64,000 bases of DNA from Paraglaciecola sp. 20A4. GTDB lineage: Bacteria > Pseudomonadota > Gammaproteobacteria > Enterobacterales > Alteromonadaceae. The translations under genes were made by a program, and so were the position numbers. The notes beneath the pieces were generated by a model. The model made no database searches. It saw nothing but the letters and a program-made list of their open reading frames with translations, and was not told the origin of the DNA. Location: the NCBI RefSeq assembly GCF_011378905.1, contig NZ_WTPY01000019.1:26049-90048 (forward strand). The letters are read 5' to 3'. Every line of letters begins with the position of its first letter. Positions within the stretch are counted from its first letter, which is position 1. This document shows positions 47,553 through 57,234 of this stretch, in pieces.

Positions 47553-47840
47553 ATGAGCATAAGAAAAATTATTTTTGTTGGCTGCATCGCATTTCTTTCA
47601 GCCTGCAGCACTAACAACAATGAAAGTGTCAATGAAAGCGGATCTAAAGATGCAGTTAGCGAAGCAGGTGAAACAACTGCAGCTAATAACCGTGGCGATT
47701 TAAGATGTAAAAACGTAACGGTTACCGGCAGTCGGTTCCCTGTTCGCAGATGCACTACCGCCGCTCAACGAGCTAGGGAGCTAGACGATGCTAAAAAAGT
47801 ACTGAATGACGCTCGTAACAATGTCGGTGCACAAAACTAA
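47553..47840 (+). CDS. Small lipoprotein of unknown function
   Basis: A 95-residue protein with a signal peptide and lipobox FLSAC (Cys18), a Ser/Glu/Asn-rich linker, and a compact motif between two cysteines (Cys52 KNVTVTGSRFPVRR Cys67) followed by a charged helix. The pair may form a disulfide loop. The VTVTGSRFP stretch resembles the TonB-box region of the receptor at 42754 (IQVTGSRI). Ribosome site AAGGGAA. I do not recognise a named family. Confidence 0.75.
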   Translation: MSIRKIIFVGCIAFLSACSTNNNESVNESGSKDAVSEAGETTAANNRGDLRCKNVTVTGSRFPVRRCTTAAQRARELDDAKKVLNDARNNVGAQN

Positions 47841-48058
47841 GCTGATGCAGATTCTGTGGGCACATACGCTTTATGATTAGTCGTTAATCAAGTCTAATCG
47901 CCCAGACCTGAACTAATAGTGCGCATTTGTAAATAGTGCTGTTAGCGTAGGTCTGAGCACAATTATTGTATAGGAAACGTTACTCGCGAAGGGTTATAAA
48001 TAAATTAGGTGCTTAGTTATTTATGTTACCTATGTTTTTTACGCAGGCGTTACTTCGT

Positions 48059-49033
48059 TCACATTGAAATCTCAACTGACCAAGCAAATGGTTCAGTCTC
48101 CTGATTTATTGACATTTTTCTGCGAACGATTTTATTAAAACCTTTTGCTTTGAATGCAATTAGGGCTTTATCTAGTGACGACTCACTTAAGGCACTTTCG
48201 CTCATCGATGACATTCGAGCGCGGTAATTATTAAGCTCTTCTTCCATGTTGTTCAACCATTGAATAATAGCAATGGTTTCGAATCTCGTTAAGTTTTCAT
48301 ACATGTAGCATGTATCGTTATATAACCTAAGAAGTAATCCTCCCATTAACTTTGGTTGCTCTGATATGGCGTGTGACAAAAGTGACAAAATATTCGTAAA
48401 GGTCATTTCAAGATGCTTTAAATGCACATCAGGCTTTCCAGTCAAGTTGGCATACAAGACTAATTGAGCGTACCTAAAAAACTCGATATCAGATAAAAAG
48501 TCTACAGCTTTTAAATTATTCGTACATTCAATATGTAGGGCTCCGTATTTGTAATGCAGTATCCCTATAAATTTCCCGCTCTTTTTCAATACGCGACTAC
48601 ACTCAAAAAAAGCATCGTGTCCAGCGTATTCAATACCAAATTGGCTTATTACTAAGTCAAAGGAGTTGGCGAAAAAAGGTAGATTGGCACAATCAGCTCG
48701 CACCACATCACTCGTTGGATAGGCAGATTTTATTTGTTGAAGAGCAGTCTTAGATAGGTCGACAGAGTAATATTGCATTTCATAGTCAGTTTGAGGCTGA
48801 CTCTTTCTTACCACTTCTAAGAGCGCTCCGGGACCTGATGCTAAATCGAGTACTCGCTTATTATTAAAAGTAGAAGCGCCTAGAGTGGATAACCAATGAC
48901 GTTCAATCACGCGATCGTGTATTGCGTCGGCAGAATGAGCAGCTCTGTCGCTGGTTTTACGCCAATGGTTGTCCCATTCATTAGTCAGCGATGAATTTTG
49001 TGTACTCACAGTATTTAACATCAAGAGACTCAT
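48059..49033 (-). CDS. Class I SAM-dependent methyltransferase
   Basis: A 324-residue protein with SAM-binding motif I VLDLASGPGALLEVV, acidic motif II YYSVDLSKTAL and motif IV FDLVISQFGIEY, typical of methyltransferase type 11/25. The C-terminal 150 residues are helical and unassigned. Substrate unknown. It is convergent with the lipoprotein gene across 218 bases that hold nothing recognisable. ATG 49033 is followed by another ATG at 49021. Confidence 0.82.
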   Translation of the reverse strand: MSLLMLNTVSTQNSSLTNEWDNHWRKTSDRAAHSADAIHDRVIERHWLSTLGASTFNNKRVLDLASGPGALLEVVRKSQPQTDYEMQYYSVDLSKTALQQIKSAYPTSDVVRADCANLPFFANSFDLVISQFGIEYAGHDAFFECSRVLKKSGKFIGILHYKYGALHIECTNNLKAVDFLSDIEFFRYAQLVLYANLTGKPDVHLKHLEMTFTNILSLLSHAISEQPKLMGGLLLRLYNDTCYMYENLTRFETIAIIQWLNNMEEELNNYRARMSSMSESALSESSLDKALIAFKAKGFNKIVRRKMSINQETEPFAWSVEISM

Positions 49034-49550
49034 TTACTAATTGCACAAACAAATAAATCTTAATTAATTTCAACGGCTAATAGTAATCACAAATTCATCA
49101 CAAAATATAAACGTAATAGGTACAAGTTGCTAAGGGTGACTGGGGTTGAGGTGCTTAAATGACGTTGTATGAAATATAATTTTATTATTAAGTTACGACT
49201 AGCAGGTGAATAACTATAAATTAATATCTCGTTTTTTCCGATTCTTATAACTATTTACGTTTTTTTTGTATGAAATTTAGCCTTGCGAGGGTGTGGGAGC
49301 CAAATTTTGTTTGAAAATTAACAATATCTTTAAAAGATAGATAAATGTTAATGTATTTTGGTAATACACTTTGTGACGTATTATGTATGTGCTGCCTTGA
49401 CAATTCGCAGGGTTCCGTGTGAATATCTTGAAGTCTTAGTGTTAATTTTCATTAGTACTAAGCCCCTAAAACTTATAAAGCTTAGAAGCCCCTTGCGACG
49501 TTTTTTTACCCGTCGGCGAGGATCCAAAACAAGAAAATTGGTTGGGAATT
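49034..49550. other. Long divergent regulatory region before the DUF3450-TonB2 cluster
   Basis: A 517-base AT-rich spacer between divergent genes. Short open frames within it (for example 49358-49615) overlap the downstream gene and lack support. No clear Fur box, riboswitch or terminator was seen; an unread leader RNA is possible. Confidence 0.45.
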
Positions 49551-50324
49551 ATGTCCAAAATGAGCAAGAGAAACCTTATTGCTTCTACCGTTATCGGTGC
49601 ACTAGCACTCGGTAGTAGTGCTGTTGTCTCTGCAGATTCGTTGAATGACCTTCATCAAGAAGAAGCGAAGATTCACGTAGATGCAGCGAAATCTCAAGAA
49701 AAAATTAATAAACTGTACGAGCAATCGTTAGACATCTTTTCTGAATATCGCCAAGTCGTTGATGAAACAGAAAATTTGAAGGTTTATAACGACTATCTCG
49801 CAACATTAGTTGCTGACCAAGGCCGCGGTATCGATTCTCTTCAACGTCAAATCGACGGTATTGAAGGCGTTAAACGTGGTGTTGTTCCATTAATGTTCAG
49901 AATGATCGACAGCTTAGAACAGTTCATCGAGCTAGATATTCCAATTAACCTTGAAGAGCGTCATGCGCGTGTTGAGCGTCTTCGTGACATTATGGGCAAC
50001 TCTAACGTAACAACGTCAGAGCAGTTCCGTCAGGTAATCGAAGCATATCAAATCGAAAATGAATACGGTCGCGGAATTCGTTCTTATCAAGGCAAACTTG
50101 ATTATGAAGGAACTGATATTACGGTTGATTTCTTTAATCTAGGTCGTACTGCTTTAGCAGCGCTTTCTTTAGATCAGAAAAACGCTTGGGTGTGGGACAA
50201 CGATGCAAGAGCATGGCAGAAACTAGGTGATGAATACCTAAGTTCTGTTATCAAGGCTGTGCGTATGGCCAACAAACTCGTGCCAGCTGACCTTATTAAA
50301 CTACCCATCAAAGCTGCGGAGTAA
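49551..50324 (+). CDS. DUF3450 periplasmic coiled-coil protein
   Basis: A 257-residue protein with signal peptide (cleavage near VVSADS), coiled coil to about residue 100, then conserved segments MFRMIDSLEQFIELDIPINLEER and GRTALAALSLDQKNAWVWD, diagnostic of DUF3450. These genes start TtpC-type TonB clusters in marine gammaproteobacteria. The role is presumed to be structural or regulatory in the energising complex. ATG 49551 is chosen; TTG 49542 is a poor alternative. Confidence 0.88.
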   Translation: MSKMSKRNLIASTVIGALALGSSAVVSADSLNDLHQEEAKIHVDAAKSQEKINKLYEQSLDIFSEYRQVVDETENLKVYNDYLATLVADQGRGIDSLQRQIDGIEGVKRGVVPLMFRMIDSLEQFIELDIPINLEERHARVERLRDIMGNSNVTTSEQFRQVIEAYQIENEYGRGIRSYQGKLDYEGTDITVDFFNLGRTALAALSLDQKNAWVWDNDARAWQKLGDEYLSSVIKAVRMANKLVPADLIKLPIKAAE

Positions 50325-50329
50325 TATCG

Positions 50330-51682
50330 ATGAAAACAATCTATAAATCAGTATTAGCTGCAGCATCGGTAGCGTTATTCGCATCTTCTGTTCATGCGGC
50401 AACATCTCTTGAAGACTTGTTGAAAGAAGTCAAGAGTAATCGTGTGTCTGAAGCGCGTATCAACAAAGATCGTGAAGCAGAATTTCAATCAGCCCGTGCA
50501 GATAAACAAGCACTTTTAAGAAAAGCGCAAGCCTCTCTTAAAGCCGAGCAAACTCGCGGTGATAACCTAACGAAGAAATACTCTGAAAATGAAGTTGCAT
50601 TAGCAGAGAAAGAGCAAGAACTTAATCAAGCAACAGGTACGCTTGGCGAGATGTTTGGTGTGGTTCGTCAAGCATCATCAGAAGCTTTTGGTCAAATTTC
50701 GACTTCAATCGTTAGTGCTGAATTCCCAGGTCGTGGTAAATTCTTGAAAAACATGTCAGAAGAGTCGAAAGGCCTTCCTAACATTCAAGAATTAGAAGAT
50801 TTGTGGTTTGCATTACAAACTGAAATGACTGAATCAGGTCAGGTTTCACGTTTTCAAACTGAAGTTATCAGCTTAGACGGTGGTTCAACTACTCAAGAAG
50901 TCGTGCGTGTTGGTACGTTCAACTTAGTCGGTGAGCAGGGCTATTTAGTTTATGATGATGAGAATGAAATTGTACAACCTCTTGGTCGTCAACCAGATGG
51001 TTACCTAGTTGATTCTGCCGAAGAATTGTTATCTGCTAAATCTGGTCTTGTACCTTTTTATGCTGACCCTTCTAGCGGTGGTATTCTTGGTTTGCTTAAA
51101 GAAAAAGCAACTATGATGGAACGTTACCATGCGGGTGGTGTAGTTGGTTACGTTATTACTGTTATGTTAGCGATTGGTTTGCTTATCGGTCTTTATAAGC
51201 TTATCACATTGACTATTATCAGCGGTAAAATGCGTTCACAGCTTAATAACACTGGCAATCCGTCAAGCAGTAATCCTCTTGGCCGTATTCTTCAAGTTTA
51301 CAAAGATAACAAAACGTCTGACGTTGAGAATCTAGAGCTTAAACTCGATGAAGCCATTCTTAAAGAGCTGCCAAGCATCGAAAGCGGCATCAACATTATC
51401 AAGATATTCGCAGCTATCGCTCCGTTACTTGGTTTGTTAGGTACTGTTTTGGGTATGATCATGACTTTCCAACAAATTACATTGTTCGGTACAGGTGACC
51501 CAAGATTGATGGCTGGTAGTATTTCAATGGCATTGGTAACGACTGCTCAAGGTATTATTGCAGCACTACCATTGATTCTAATGCACAGCATTGTTGCTGG
51601 TCGCAGCAAATCAATTGTCCATATCCTAGATGAGCAGACTGCAGGCATTATTGCTGCACACGCTGAGACGGAGAAAGCATAA
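50330..51682 (+). CDS. ttpC: TtpC-type MotA/TolQ/ExbB proton channel protein with periplasmic coiled coil
   Basis: A 450-residue protein: signal peptide (cleaved after VHAA), long periplasmic coiled-coil region (about residues 25-250), then a TolQ/ExbB domain with three membrane helices (GYVITVMLAIGLLIGLYKL, IFAAIAPLLGLLGTVLGMIMTF, ALVTTAQGIIAALPLILMHS). This is the architecture of TtpC, the fourth protein of TonB2 systems in Vibrio. Five bases after the DUF3450 gene. Confidence 0.88.
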   Translation: MKTIYKSVLAAASVALFASSVHAATSLEDLLKEVKSNRVSEARINKDREAEFQSARADKQALLRKAQASLKAEQTRGDNLTKKYSENEVALAEKEQELNQATGTLGEMFGVVRQASSEAFGQISTSIVSAEFPGRGKFLKNMSEESKGLPNIQELEDLWFALQTEMTESGQVSRFQTEVISLDGGSTTQEVVRVGTFNLVGEQGYLVYDDENEIVQPLGRQPDGYLVDSAEELLSAKSGLVPFYADPSSGGILGLLKEKATMMERYHAGGVVGYVITVMLAIGLLIGLYKLITLTIISGKMRSQLNNTGNPSSSNPLGRILQVYKDNKTSDVENLELKLDEAILKELPSIESGINIIKIFAAIAPLLGLLGTVLGMIMTFQQITLFGTGDPRLMAGSISMALVTTAQGIIAALPLILMHSIVAGRSKSIVHILDEQTAGIIAAHAETEKA

Positions 51683-51683
51683 G

Positions 51684-52208
51684 ATGTTATACCTGATAGA
51701 ACTATGGGAGTCTGTCAGGGACTTTATCGCTGCCGGCGGTGACGTATTATACGTTGTCGCCCTAGCGCTCTTCTTAATGTGGGTTTTGATGATAGAGCGT
51801 TATTGGTATTTATCTTCCGTTTTTCCTAAAATGAGAAAAGAAATTGTCTCAAATTGGGATGCTCGAGAAGATACTACCTCTTGGTATGCGCATAGAATCC
51901 GTGACGCATGGATTTCGCAAGCATCCGATGGACTTAGTGCAAGAATGGTGTTGATAAAGACACTTGTTGCTATGTGTCCTTTAATCGGCCTTTTAGGAAC
52001 GGTTACTGGAATGATCGGTGTTTTCGAAACGATGGCAACACAAGGCACTGGTAATCCGCGTCTTATGGCTGCTGGTATATCAATGGCTACGATTCCAACG
52101 ATGGCTGGGATGGTCGCTGCTTTATCTGGTGTGTTTTTTAGTTCTCGTCTTGAGTCGAGAGTTAAAATGGCAAAAGAAAAGCTAGTTGACAGTTTGCCCC
52201 ATCATTAG
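51684..52208 (+). CDS. exbB2: ExbB2, proton channel subunit
   Basis: A 174-residue TolQ/ExbB family protein with three helices and the conserved TM2/TM3 segments CPLIGLLGTVTGMIGVFETMA and GISMATIPTMAGMVAALSGVF. The ATG at 51684, one base after the ttpC stop, is preferred; the open frame upstream overlaps ttpC. It uses proton flow to energise TonB2. Confidence 0.92.
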   Translation: MLYLIELWESVRDFIAAGGDVLYVVALALFLMWVLMIERYWYLSSVFPKMRKEIVSNWDAREDTTSWYAHRIRDAWISQASDGLSARMVLIKTLVAMCPLIGLLGTVTGMIGVFETMATQGTGNPRLMAAGISMATIPTMAGMVAALSGVFFSSRLESRVKMAKEKLVDSLPHH

Positions 52209-52220
52209 AGAGAGGAATTT

Positions 52221-52622
52221 ATGGCTCGCAAAGTACGTGTTGAAGAAGAAGATGCTGCGATAGACATGACGCCGATGTTAGACATCGTGTTTATCATGCT
52301 GATTTTCTTTATTGTAACGACTGTTTTCGTCAAAGAGGCGGGCATCGAGGTTAACAAACCAGGTGCATCGCAAGCTATTATGCCTAAGAACGCCAATATC
52401 TTTATCGCAATCACAGAAGACGGTAACGTCTGGATGGATAAGCGCGAAATCGATGTTGATAGTGTTCGCGCTAACTTAGAACGTTTGTTAGCCGAACAGC
52501 CTTCTGATGTCGTAATTGTTCAAGCTGACGAAAATGCAGAATATGGCGTGGTGATCGAAGTAATGGATCAAATCAAATCTGCAGGTATAGATCGTATTTC
52601 TATTGCTGCTAAGGGGAGCTAA
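52221..52622 (+). CDS. exbD2: ExbD2, proton channel subunit
   Basis: A 133-residue ExbD/TolR protein with the conserved proton-carrying Asp in the single membrane helix region ([21 protein letters not shown]), and a periplasmic domain. AGAGAGGAA ribosome site. Pairs with ExbB2. Confidence 0.94.
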   Translation: MARKVRVEEEDAAIDMTPMLDIVFIMLIFFIVTTVFVKEAGIEVNKPGASQAIMPKNANIFIAITEDGNVWMDKREIDVDSVRANLERLLAEQPSDVVIVQADENAEYGVVIEVMDQIKSAGIDRISIAAKGS

Positions 52623-52623
52623 T

Positions 52624-53238
52624 ATGGGACGTTTAATTGTTTCTGTGCTCCTTGGTGGGGTAATTGCATTCGTATTATTTGTTATCATGGCTAAGTTGAT
52701 TGCTAACTCGTCAAGACCAGCAGATAAAGTACCGCCTGCTCCAGTGATTGATATTGTTATGTCGACACCGGATGATTCTACTCAAACCAGAAATCGGGTT
52801 CCACCTCCGCCTCCGCCTCCGCCTCAACAGCCTCCTAAATTGGAACCAGTTGAGCCAGATACAGCGGATGCGAATACCGACGGACTAAGCTTCAATATGC
52901 CTGCAGTTGATATTGGTGGCGCATCTGTCGATATTGGTGGTGTAGGTGCAATGCAACGTGACGGTGATGCTACACCTATCGTTCGTATAGAACCTAAGTA
53001 CCCTGCGCAAGCTGCTCGTGACGGTAAAGAAGGGTGGGTTAAACTTTCTTTTACTATCAACGAAGTGGGTGGAGTTGAAGACGTAGACGTAATTGACGCT
53101 GATCCTAAGCGTGTTTTTGACCGTGAAGCTAAACGTGCACTGAGAAAGTGGAAGTATAAGCCGAAGGTTGAAGATGGTAAGCCGATGAAACAACCTGGTA
53201 TGAAAGTTCAGTTAGACTTTAAGTTGGATCAATCATGA
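52624..53238 (+). CDS. tonB2: TonB2 energy transducer
   Basis: A 204-residue short TonB: N-terminal membrane anchor, a proline-rich periplasmic spacer ([20 protein letters not shown]), and C-terminal TonB domain ([30 protein letters not shown]). ATG at 52624 has GGGGAG six bases upstream. Transfers energy to TonB-dependent receptors. Overlaps the next gene by 4 bases. Confidence 0.93.
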   Translation: MGRLIVSVLLGGVIAFVLFVIMAKLIANSSRPADKVPPAPVIDIVMSTPDDSTQTRNRVPPPPPPPPQQPPKLEPVEPDTADANTDGLSFNMPAVDIGGASVDIGGVGAMQRDGDATPIVRIEPKYPAQAARDGKEGWVKLSFTINEVGGVEDVDVIDADPKRVFDREAKRALRKWKYKPKVEDGKPMKQPGMKVQLDFKLDQS

Positions 53239-54497
53239 TGAATAAATATTTTAAAACATTTTTGGTTGGCGCAACGTTTGCCGCTACAACGTTAAGCTCC
53301 AGTTTCGTTAGTGCACAGTCTGCGGCGATCGTTTGTCCTGGTTACAAACGTGGTCCTACAAACATTCCTAGCGAAAGAACAGGTAAAAAAGTTCAGAAAG
53401 CTTTCGAAGCGTATAATGAAGACTTAGTTGATGAAGCCTTATCGATTTTGTACGATATTGATACTTCTCAGGCTTTCGATAGAGCATTTACTGACCGTTT
53501 TATCGGTAATTTATTAGCGACTAAATCGGAAACTGGACCAAAGGCTTTAGAGTATTTGGAAAAGTCAGTAGATTCCAAGGCACTTAATGACACAGAGCAG
53601 TCTGGTACATTACGTCTAATTGCAGATTTAAATATGCAAGAAAAGCGTTATGACGTAGCTGTAAAGCGTTATCAACAGTGGATGGACTTTACCTGTAAGG
53701 AAGATGCCGATGTGTATCTTCGTATGGGACAGGCTTTGTACGAAACGCAAAAGTTTGCTGATATGATCGCGCCGCTTGATAAATCGATCGCATTAGATGA
53801 CAAACCTAATAAAAATGCTTATGCATTAAAGTTGACCTCTTTTTACAGTCGTAAAATGTATAAAGAGACTGTCGAAGTTGCCGAGGAAATGGTTAAAATC
53901 TTTCCTGATAATAAGGCTAACTGGACACAACTTGGTTTCTTCTACATGTTGGTTGAAGATTATAAGAAAGGTCTATCTACCTTTGAAATGGCTTACGATC
54001 AAGGTTACTTGACCAAAGCTGCTGAAATTAAGGCATTGACTCAGTTGTACGCGACTAATGAAATACCTTATAAAGCTGCGGTAGTGTTCGAGAAAAACGT
54101 TGAAAGTGGCTTAATCAAACGTGACGATAAAGCGTTAACAAATCTAGCGAACTCTTGGCATCAGGCTAAGAATCATTTAAAAGCGGCTGCATATTATGGC
54201 GAAGCGGCTAAGATGACCTCAGATCCTGATTTGTATCGCAAACAAGGTACGCTACTGCTAACTGCAGAGAAATATAGCGCTGCTTTGACTGCTTTACAAA
54301 AAGCACTGGATGAAGGTGCTGATGATCGTGGCCGTATTCATATGGCGATGATGGAAGCCAATTTTTATACTGGTAAATACAGAGAAGCATATAAGCATGT
54401 TCTTGAAGCCAGAAAGGATAAATCAACTTCACGTAGTGCGAGAAGTTGGGCTCCTTATATAAAAGAGAAAGCTAAGAACCGCGGTATTACACTATAA
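53235..54497 (+). CDS. TPR-repeat periplasmic protein of the TonB2 cluster
   Basis: A 420-residue protein with signal peptide (cleavage near VSAQS) and tetratricopeptide repeats throughout ([31 protein letters not shown] and several more). Such TPR proteins end TtpC-type TonB clusters and are presumed to help assemble the system. ATGATG start: 53235 or 53238. A strong terminator follows. Confidence 0.88.
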   Translation: MMNKYFKTFLVGATFAATTLSSSFVSAQSAAIVCPGYKRGPTNIPSERTGKKVQKAFEAYNEDLVDEALSILYDIDTSQAFDRAFTDRFIGNLLATKSETGPKALEYLEKSVDSKALNDTEQSGTLRLIADLNMQEKRYDVAVKRYQQWMDFTCKEDADVYLRMGQALYETQKFADMIAPLDKSIALDDKPNKNAYALKLTSFYSRKMYKETVEVAEEMVKIFPDNKANWTQLGFFYMLVEDYKKGLSTFEMAYDQGYLTKAAEIKALTQLYATNEIPYKAAVVFEKNVESGLIKRDDKALTNLANSWHQAKNHLKAAAYYGEAAKMTSDPDLYRKQGTLLLTAEKYSAALTALQKALDEGADDRGRIHMAMMEANFYTGKYREAYKHVLEARKDKSTSRSARSWAPYIKEKAKNRGITL

Positions 54498-54532
54498 TAA
54501 TTTATTAATTCTAGATGTGATAACGAATGATA

Positions 54533-54559
54533 AAAGGCTCCTATATGGAGCCTTTTTTG
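54533..54559 (+). terminator. Terminator of the DUF3450-TonB2-TPR operon
   Basis: AAAAGGCTCC (54533-54542), loop TATAT, GGAGCCTTTT (54548-54557) and T run. It also precedes the end of tmcA on the other strand. Confidence 0.92.
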
Positions 54560-54597
54560 TGCCTTATCATGGCGCTTTTTTATCAGCTTTTTTGTAT

Positions 54598-56757
54598 CTA
54601 TAGGTCTATCAAAGCGAGTCGTATATGTTTGTTTAACGCTTTTTTTCCACTCAAATTAAACTCCGTTATTAACGTCTCTGTTGGTTTAAATTGTAATAAG
54701 CTAGCCACTAGCAAATCTGTTCCGATAGGTATTTCACTGCTTGTCTTAACAGAGGATAATTTCATTAAAAGGTATTTTGCCAATACTTGAGAAAAAGTAC
54801 CAAAGGGATTTTTCGACTCTAAAAAACACGCTATTTGATGTTTTTCATCAACGGTAAGTGGTTCACTTTTACAGTGTGTTAAAAGCCTAGTAAGTAATGC
54901 CGTGTTTGTCATTCTGTGGTAACGAGAGATATAGTAATGTAACTCTCTCGCAAATTGATCACGTAACTTTGATACCAACGTTGATGCGTACGCTGATAAC
55001 GCGAGGCCTACAATCATACTTACTTCATCACTGGCTGCATCCCGTTTAAAGCCTAACTTTAGTGGTGAAAATATATTTTGAGTCCAAAAATTAAGTAAAT
55101 TTTCTGATGCACCAAAGGAGCTTGTAAGTAACTCAACACCCTCATTTTTGGCCGATTCACTGATAGTGTTTAGTAATGCACTTCCAATGTTATTGCGTCT
55201 TTGGCGCTTATCAACAGCAATTCTTACTACACGCCATTGCTTCATACGGCAAAACGCCTGGTTGGCCGTATGTAAAGCGAGATTTTGGGCTACTAAGTGA
55301 CCATTAACTCGTCTATCTCCTCGCGTAATAAGTGCTGAAAGTTTACTTAATTCATCCCCGCCTTCTTCGTTGATTAAGGCAACACCTACTACTTTGGAAT
55401 TTAAAGTGTAAGTGAATAGGCGTTGTTCTGGGGCATCTAATAGTCTGACTAAATCATCAGGGCTTGTTTGATAATGGGCATTCACAAGTAACGAAAATGT
55501 TTGATGCAACAATATGGGGTCATCGACAAGCTGTGCGCGTGATACCTCTATGACATTATGAGCTTCAGTGTTAGCTATAATGGAGTCAAGAGGGATGGGT
55601 AGGACAGCCTCTGGAATAGCCGTGATGTGCTTGTCTGTAGAACAGGACGTAATGTCTTCCATCATAAAGCAGTGAAACCAGAACGCTTCTAAACAGTCAT
55701 TTTTATACCAACGAATAGGCATAGTAAGTGTAAATGCCTTCCATCCTTTCTTATTCTTTTCTAGATAAGGTTTAAAGCGCAGTTCGAAGCCGCGGCCAGC
55801 ACCTTCATATCCGTGCACGGTCGAACTCATTACAACCCTAGGAAACTTGTTTAAAAGTGCTTTCAGTATTGATGCAGGAATAGCGGCCGCTTCATCTATA
55901 AAAAGTAAATCAGCTTTATGTGGTGCGGCTAAAAGAGCATCGGGGGCGACAAACGCCAAGGGAACGTTTGTACTCGTACTATCTTGAGTTAATAAAGATG
56001 ACTTTGCAAAAGCAAAAACGTGTTCCACATTCCTTTTATTTGGCGCGGTAATAATTATTTTTTTAGATTTCTTTTTTATTAGTTCTCTAGCAGCCAATCC
56101 CAATGCAGATGATTTACCGCGTCCTCTATCAGCAGTAATAACCAATGGACGGTCTTTATGACTATCAGACATTTTTAAGATACTAGTAATTAACGTTTGT
56201 TGTTCTGGTGTTGAGCTATTTAGCTTACGACCAATATCTTCTTGAGGCACGTGTGCATTATGCCCACTCATTTCTTCTGGTGTGATGATGATAGTATTTA
56301 AATCGTTTTTAATCAGCGAAATTAAACGACGCGTAAAATGGCTTAGATGGAGACTTTGCTCACAACCGTAAGATGACCGTTTACTCGCTAACGGATCGGG
56401 ATAAACTGGCCAACGGGCAAACTCAGGACAAATAAGGATCATGATCCCACCTGCCATAATCGTACCGCTAAATGCCATCAACGCATTCGCACTAAGCCCT
56501 GTATACATGTTATACACCAGTGCATTGTACTCTGTGCCCAAGTGCTGCCGATAAGTATGACAATCTACGTTCAAGGTCGAACCTAAACGGTTTCCTACCC
56601 AAAGTAATTTTTCTTCTGGTATTTCAGCGACAGCGATTATTTCTTTAGATAGCCTCTGAGACCAATTTTCAGCTCCGCTAATTACCACTAACTGCCGATG
56701 GCATAGGTGGTTTTTTCTCGCTTTTAGCCAATCTTGTATTTTAAAGTGCAAATCCAT
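54598..56757 (-). CDS. tmcA: tRNA(Met) cytidine acetyltransferase TmcA
   Basis: A 719-residue protein: N-terminal DUF1726-type domain, RNA-helicase-like ATPase (Walker A TADRGRGKSSALG, Walker B LLFIDEAAAIP), then GNAT acetyltransferase (VVRIAVDKRQRRNNIGSALL) and a helical C-terminal tail. It makes ac4C at the wobble base of elongator tRNA-Met using acetyl-CoA and ATP. Full length. Confidence 0.93.
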   Translation of the reverse strand: MDLHFKIQDWLKARKNHLCHRQLVVISGAENWSQRLSKEIIAVAEIPEEKLLWVGNRLGSTLNVDCHTYRQHLGTEYNALVYNMYTGLSANALMAFSGTIMAGGIMILICPEFARWPVYPDPLASKRSSYGCEQSLHLSHFTRRLISLIKNDLNTIIITPEEMSGHNAHVPQEDIGRKLNSSTPEQQTLITSILKMSDSHKDRPLVITADRGRGKSSALGLAARELIKKKSKKIIITAPNKRNVEHVFAFAKSSLLTQDSTSTNVPLAFVAPDALLAAPHKADLLFIDEAAAIPASILKALLNKFPRVVMSSTVHGYEGAGRGFELRFKPYLEKNKKGWKAFTLTMPIRWYKNDCLEAFWFHCFMMEDITSCSTDKHITAIPEAVLPIPLDSIIANTEAHNVIEVSRAQLVDDPILLHQTFSLLVNAHYQTSPDDLVRLLDAPEQRLFTYTLNSKVVGVALINEEGGDELSKLSALITRGDRRVNGHLVAQNLALHTANQAFCRMKQWRVVRIAVDKRQRRNNIGSALLNTISESAKNEGVELLTSSFGASENLLNFWTQNIFSPLKLGFKRDAASDEVSMIVGLALSAYASTLVSKLRDQFARELHYYISRYHRMTNTALLTRLLTHCKSEPLTVDEKHQIACFLESKNPFGTFSQVLAKYLLMKLSSVKTSSEIPIGTDLLVASLLQFKPTETLITEFNLSGKKALNKHIRLALIDL

Positions 56758-56824
56758 GCTTATTTTATCTGTACAATGTGTCGGAAATTATCGCCAGTTT
56801 AAGCAAAGTTCCTAAGGAATACGA

Positions 56825-57232
56825 ATGCGTTTTTTATCAAGAAGATTAGTTATGCCCAGTGATCTTAATTATGCAAACTCACTATTTGGTGGGCGTGCGT
56901 TAGAGTGGATTGATGAAGAGTCGGCGATATATGCTATTTGTCAGTTGGAAACCAATCAGTTGGTAACAAAGCATATCGGTGAAATCAGCTTTGAATCCCC
57001 CGCATTGCAAGGCGATGTGGTTGAATTTGGACTTGAGACAAAGAAGGTCGGAAGAACATCAATCACCGTGACGTGCTTGGTGCGCAACAAGGAGACAAAG
57101 AGAACGATTTGTCTCGCTGACGATATCGTTTTTGTGCGCGTCGATCGCGAAACTCGTTTGCCTGTAGCTCATGGTAAAACCTTTGATGAGTTAGCAGAAC
57201 GAGCAAAACTGGAGATGAAAGGATTAATCTAA
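56825..57232 (+). CDS. YciA-like hotdog acyl-CoA thioesterase
   Basis: A 135-residue hotdog-fold protein (MPSDLNYANSLFGGRALEWIDEESAIYA, with the conserved Asn-Gly helix and Asp) of the YciA/BFIT class. Hydrolyses acyl-CoA esters; chain preference unknown. Overlap of transcription with the next gene is likely (2-base gap). Confidence 0.88.
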   Translation: MRFLSRRLVMPSDLNYANSLFGGRALEWIDEESAIYAICQLETNQLVTKHIGEISFESPALQGDVVEFGLETKKVGRTSITVTCLVRNKETKRTICLADDIVFVRVDRETRLPVAHGKTFDELAERAKLEMKGLI

Positions 57233-57234
57233 TT

